DNA from: an uncultured Campylobacter sp.
GTDB lineage: Bacteria > Campylobacterota > Campylobacteria > Campylobacterales > Campylobacteraceae
DNA: 15,536 nt
Direction of reading: 5' to 3'
NCBI RefSeq assembly: GCF_937997535.1
Contig: NZ_CALKTT010000067.1
Location: 1 to 15,536 of the forward strand
Shown piece by piece: positions 13,539 through 15,536 of this stretch. The notes below the pieces were generated by a model, which worked only from the letters and a program-made list of their open reading frames with translations, was not told the origin of the DNA and ran no database searches. Numbering within the stretch: position 1 is the first letter of the stretch; each line of letters starts with the position of its first letter. Position numbers and translations under genes: made by a program.

Positions 13539-14174
13539 TTAAAATTTAAAGTTATACCCTAGATAGAGCCCATGGTTGGTCTCATATACCTTGTCTACGC
13601 CTTCTCCAAGCTTACTAGCCTTGTATCTAGTGTAGTCCGCCTTGTAGCCGAACTCGATCTCGTTATGCTCGTCAAAGCTATATAGCCCGCCCAGTCTTGC
13701 GCCGATTACCCAGCCAGGCAGAGTCTTTGAGAGCGAATCGCTACTTCCGTCAGATTCGTCATATGAATAAATTTTATATTTCAAAAATGAAACTCCTGTA
13801 TATGCGCCCGCTACGAGTTTAAAGCCGTTTGTAATCTCAGGCGTAAAATCCCCGCCTACGAGCAAGCTATGCTTATTCCACTCGTGTTTAAATATGATGT
13901 CCTCCTCGTCAGTGCCAGTTTTCGAAGCTTTGAAATCATACAAGTACTCGCCGTACGCCCTAGCTATACCAAAATCATAGCCGCCTTTAAAGCCGAGCGC
14001 AGCCTGCCCCTTATTATCTTTATTCGTGCCAGAATCGTCCTCGTCAGACCATTTAGTAGTGATGCTGGATTTAAAAGAATAATCTCCCTCGATACCTAAA
14101 AATATCCCCTCGCCAAAGCTTGAACTCACGCATACCGCAGCGGCAAACGCCGCGATTAAAATTTTGTTTTTCAC
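13539..14174 (-). CDS. Outer-membrane beta-barrel protein, small porin-like
   Basis: A 211-residue exported protein. Signal peptide MKNKILIAAFAAAVCVSSSFG (1-21), cleavage likely before EG. The mature part alternates amphipathic strands and polar, D, S, K-rich loops (FLGIEGDYSFKSS, LGFKGGYDFG, ARAYGEYLYDF, HSLLVGGDFTPE, FKLVAGAYTGVSFLKY, VIGARLGGLYSF, NEIEFGYKADYTRY, HGLYLGYNFKF). The aromatic C-terminal F is the usual barrel-assembly signal. Size and strand number fit an 8-stranded OmpA/OmpW/opacity-like barrel; no ligand can be predicted. The start is GTG at 14174, five bases after AAGGAG; the overlapping ATG is out of frame and meets a stop at once. It is monocistronic, with its own terminator. 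Other outer-membrane or adhesin-type families cannot be excluded. Confidence 0.85.
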   Translation of the reverse strand: MKNKILIAAFAAAVCVSSSFGEGIFLGIEGDYSFKSSITTKWSDEDDSGTNKDNKGQAALGFKGGYDFGIARAYGEYLYDFKASKTGTDEEDIIFKHEWNKHSLLVGGDFTPEITNGFKLVAGAYTGVSFLKYKIYSYDESDGSSDSLSKTLPGWVIGARLGGLYSFDEHNEIEFGYKADYTRYKASKLGEGVDKVYETNHGLYLGYNFKF

Positions 14175-14294
14175 ATTTTCTCCTTATAATTTATAATTTC
14201 GGGCTTTCCGCCGCCGCCGCTTTGCCATTTTACCGCTTGCTATCTTTGAGCGTCTTCCGCCAAGCTCGCTTACAAGCGCATTTAAAATTTGCCG

Positions 14295-14300
14295 ATTATA
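14295..14300 (-). promoter_or_regulatory. Candidate -10 element for the outer-membrane protein gene
   Basis: TATAAT on the minus strand within GGATATTATAATCGG. It would give a leader of over 110 bases, which is long; a nearer promoter could exist but is not visible. The same bases also contain TATAAT on the plus strand (14297-14302). Confidence 0.3.
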
Positions 14301-14345
14301 ATATCCTTTTTTTGAAATTTCGATGAATTTCGCGACAAGACTTGG

Positions 14346-14422
14346 AATTTTATCTCACTCGCCTTGGATAAAATTTTATCTCGTTTGCTAAGGACAGAAT
14401 TCTATCTCGCTTGCCTGGATGA
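14346..14422. repeat. Tandem repeat, about three copies of a 26-bp unit
   Basis: Units 14346-14371, 14372-14397 and 14398-14422 (26, 26 and 25 bases) all begin AATTYTATCTC and continue with a CGYTTGC- and GGAYAR-like core. A fourth, degraded copy starts at AATTCGACG (14423), with a related AATTCTACACCGCC at 14436. It lies between two divergent promoters. Confidence 0.75.
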
Positions 14423-14538
14423 AATTCGACGAAATTCTACACCGCCTCCCTTGGGCAGTTAGCAAATTTAATGTCGGGTGTCATTAAAAATAATCTGTGA
14501 TGAAATTTAAAGCGCTTACTTAGTTGTTCGTTTTTATG

Positions 14539-14544
14539 TATAAT
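14539..14544 (+). promoter_or_regulatory. Candidate distal -10 element upstream of the transporter gene
   Basis: Perfect TATAAT preceded by TTTTTATG. Transcription would start near 14551, just before the hairpin at 14565-14595, so the transcript could end there or read on into the transporter gene. Confidence 0.4.
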
Positions 14545-14564
14545 TTAAAATTTACACACGAGAT

Positions 14565-14597
14565 AAGTGCCGTGTTACCGATAGTAACTGCACTTTT
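14565..14597 (+). terminator. Hairpin with short U-run in the transporter leader (possible attenuator)
   Basis: AAGTGC (14565-14570) pairs with GCACTT (14590-14595), and GTTAC (14574-14578) with GTAAC (14584-14588), loop CGATA. TT AAAAATTT follows. The U-run is short, so termination would be weak. A second -10-like TATCAT at 14651-14656 lies beyond it. Confidence 0.4.
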
Positions 14598-14650
14598 AAA
14601 AATTTAAGACGATTTGATTTGGAATTTATAAAATTCCCGCCTCATTTTTG

Positions 14651-14656
14651 TATCAT
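14651..14656 (+). promoter_or_regulatory. Candidate proximal -10 element of the transporter gene
   Basis: ATTTTTG followed by TATCAT, about 32 bases before the ATG, then AAAGGAG at 14671-14677. One mismatch to TATAAT. Confidence 0.45.
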
Positions 14657-14682
14657 AAGCCAAATCCAAAAAAGGAGTATCT

Positions 14683-15536
14683 ATGGAAGAACACAAAGTG
14701 GAGTTACGCAACTCCCGCTTACAAGGACCACTGGACTCAGACGTAGACGAGCTGGGCTTAGACAGGCTCACCGACACCGTGCCGTTTCCTAAGCGCGGCG
14801 TCATCATTATGGCGATTGCTGCTGCAGTGGGCTTTGCGCTATATGCCGCGTTACCATTTGAGCCTAATGTCAAAAAAGGCCTTGCGTTACTTGCTTTTAT
14901 CGCGATTATGTGGCTTACAGAGGCCGTGCATATCACGGTAACCGCGCTTATGGTGCCGGTGCTTGCGGTAGCCATCGGGCTTGGCAAATTCGCTAAAGAT
15001 GGCACTTTCACGGCTGCCACCATCAAAAGCACGCTTGCAAATTTTGCAAACCCTACGATCTTTACCTTTTTCGGCGGTTTTGCTCTGGCAACGGCTCTGC
15101 ATATGCAAAAGCTCGATAAAAAGATCGCGATGTGGCTAATCGCCCGCGCAGGCGGTCGCTTGGGTGTAGCTGCGATTTTAATCTGCCTTGCTACGGCGAT
15201 CCTTTCGATGTGGGTTTCAAATACCGCAACTGCTGCGATGATGCTTCCGATCGCGCTTGGAATTTGCGCCAATATGGACGAGAGCAAAGATCGCGGCACG
15301 CTCGTGTTTTTGCTTTTAGGCATCGCGTATTCTGCAAGCATCGGAGGTTTGGGCACGCTCGTGGGCTCGCCGCCAAATTTAATCGTGGCTCAAGCCTTGC
15401 ACTACAGCTTCGCGGACTGGATGAAGGTAGGTTTGCCGCTAATGTGCGTGATGCTGCCAATAATGCTTGTGGTGCTTTATATAATTTTCAAGCCGAATTT
15501 AAGCCATAAAATAGAGATGGATCTGGAGCATATCCC
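14683..15536 (+). CDS. DASS-family (SLC13/CitT-type) anion:sodium symporter, N-terminal part
   Basis: An inner-membrane carrier for di- or tricarboxylates or sulfate, driven by sodium or by exchange. The first 284 residues are in the window; the family is usually 450-550 long, so the second half is missing. Residues 1-38 form a hydrophilic cytoplasmic start. Hydrophobic segments follow at about 39-57, 66-80, 86-101, 122-140, 160-177, 183-197, 206-221 and 251-269. VSNTATAAMMLPIA at 178-191 holds the SNT motif that binds sodium and carboxylate in this family. GGLGTLVGSPPNLI at 221-234 is the matching hairpin signature. AAAGGAG lies five bases before the ATG at 14683. Substrate cannot be told from this half; in anaerobic Campylobacter, C4-dicarboxylates such as fumarate or succinate are plausible. 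Confidence 0.93.
   Translation, partial: MEEHKVELRNSRLQGPLDSDVDELGLDRLTDTVPFPKRGVIIMAIAAAVGFALYAALPFEPNVKKGLALLAFIAIMWLTEAVHITVTALMVPVLAVAIGLGKFAKDGTFTAATIKSTLANFANPTIFTFFGGFALATALHMQKLDKKIAMWLIARAGGRLGVAAILICLATAILSMWVSNTATAAMMLPIALGICANMDESKDRGTLVFLLLGIAYSASIGGLGTLVGSPPNLIVAQALHYSFADWMKVGLPLMCVMLPIMLVVLYIIFKPNLSHKIEMDLEHI

Larger units (their letters stand above)
14175..14682. other. Spacer between the divergent outer-membrane and transporter genes
   Basis: This 508-base stretch holds the regulatory regions of two divergent genes, a 26-bp tandem repeat (14346-14422) and a hairpin (14565-14595). No gene was found: the 68-codon plus-strand frame at 14120-14326 overlaps the outer-membrane gene and has no ribosome site. 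Confidence 0.6.

Noticed and set aside
14604..15356. 250-codon minus-strand open frame
   Set aside because: It is antisense to the clear DASS transporter, has no ribosome site or family resemblance, and its S/A/T-rich product is what an alanine-rich membrane gene gives when read backwards.

Overview
The window looks like chromosomal DNA of a Campylobacter. The best guess is one of the higher-GC oral or anaerobic species (C. gracilis, C. showae or C. rectus type), but the species is not proven. Reasons: the gene order ksgA-rnj-kpsF matches the order I know from Helicobacter pylori; an RluA-family pseudouridine synthase is divergent from purB, as in C. jejuni; TTG and GTG starts are used; and AAATTT words are very dense in both genes and spacers.

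Layout. 1-4184 (minus strand): ksgA (16S rRNA dimethylation), rnj (RNase J, overlapping ksgA by 20 bases) and kpsF (arabinose-5-phosphate isomerase, cut by the window edge). A divergent promoter region with a perfect 17-bp inverted repeat separates ksgA from hisF (plus strand). hisF ends at a bidirectional terminator. 5262-6172 is a low-GC islet on the minus strand: a small two-helix membrane protein, then a secreted Sel1-repeat protein that is frameshifted at an A7 tract. A C4TC7 tract abuts the islet's likely promoter. 6346-8168 (plus): a nucleoside-phosphorylase-like gene coupled to rlmN. 8234-9133: a gene with a DUF6985-like C-terminus, broken by one in-frame TAG. 9799-11211 (minus): the pseudouridine synthase; 11287-12618 (plus): purB. 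A long gene-poor stretch with nested inverted repeats follows. Then come an outer-membrane beta-barrel gene (minus), a 26-bp tandem repeat, and the first 284 codons of a DASS-family anion transporter (plus).

How the genes work together. Most of the window is housekeeping: ribosome maturation (ksgA, rlmN, pseudouridine synthase), RNA decay (rnj), histidine and purine synthesis (hisF, purB, nucleoside salvage) and KDO/LPS supply (kpsF).

Two themes stand out. First, several conserved enzymes (HisF, pseudouridine synthase, phosphorylase-like protein, and to a lesser extent KsgA and RNase J) carry extra low-complexity, AAATTT-rich, in-frame segments compared with the usual family size. This resembles invasion of coding DNA by spacer-like sequence. 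Second, the islet at 5262-6172 has homopolymer tracts both at its promoter and inside a reading frame, as expected of a phase-variable surface locus.
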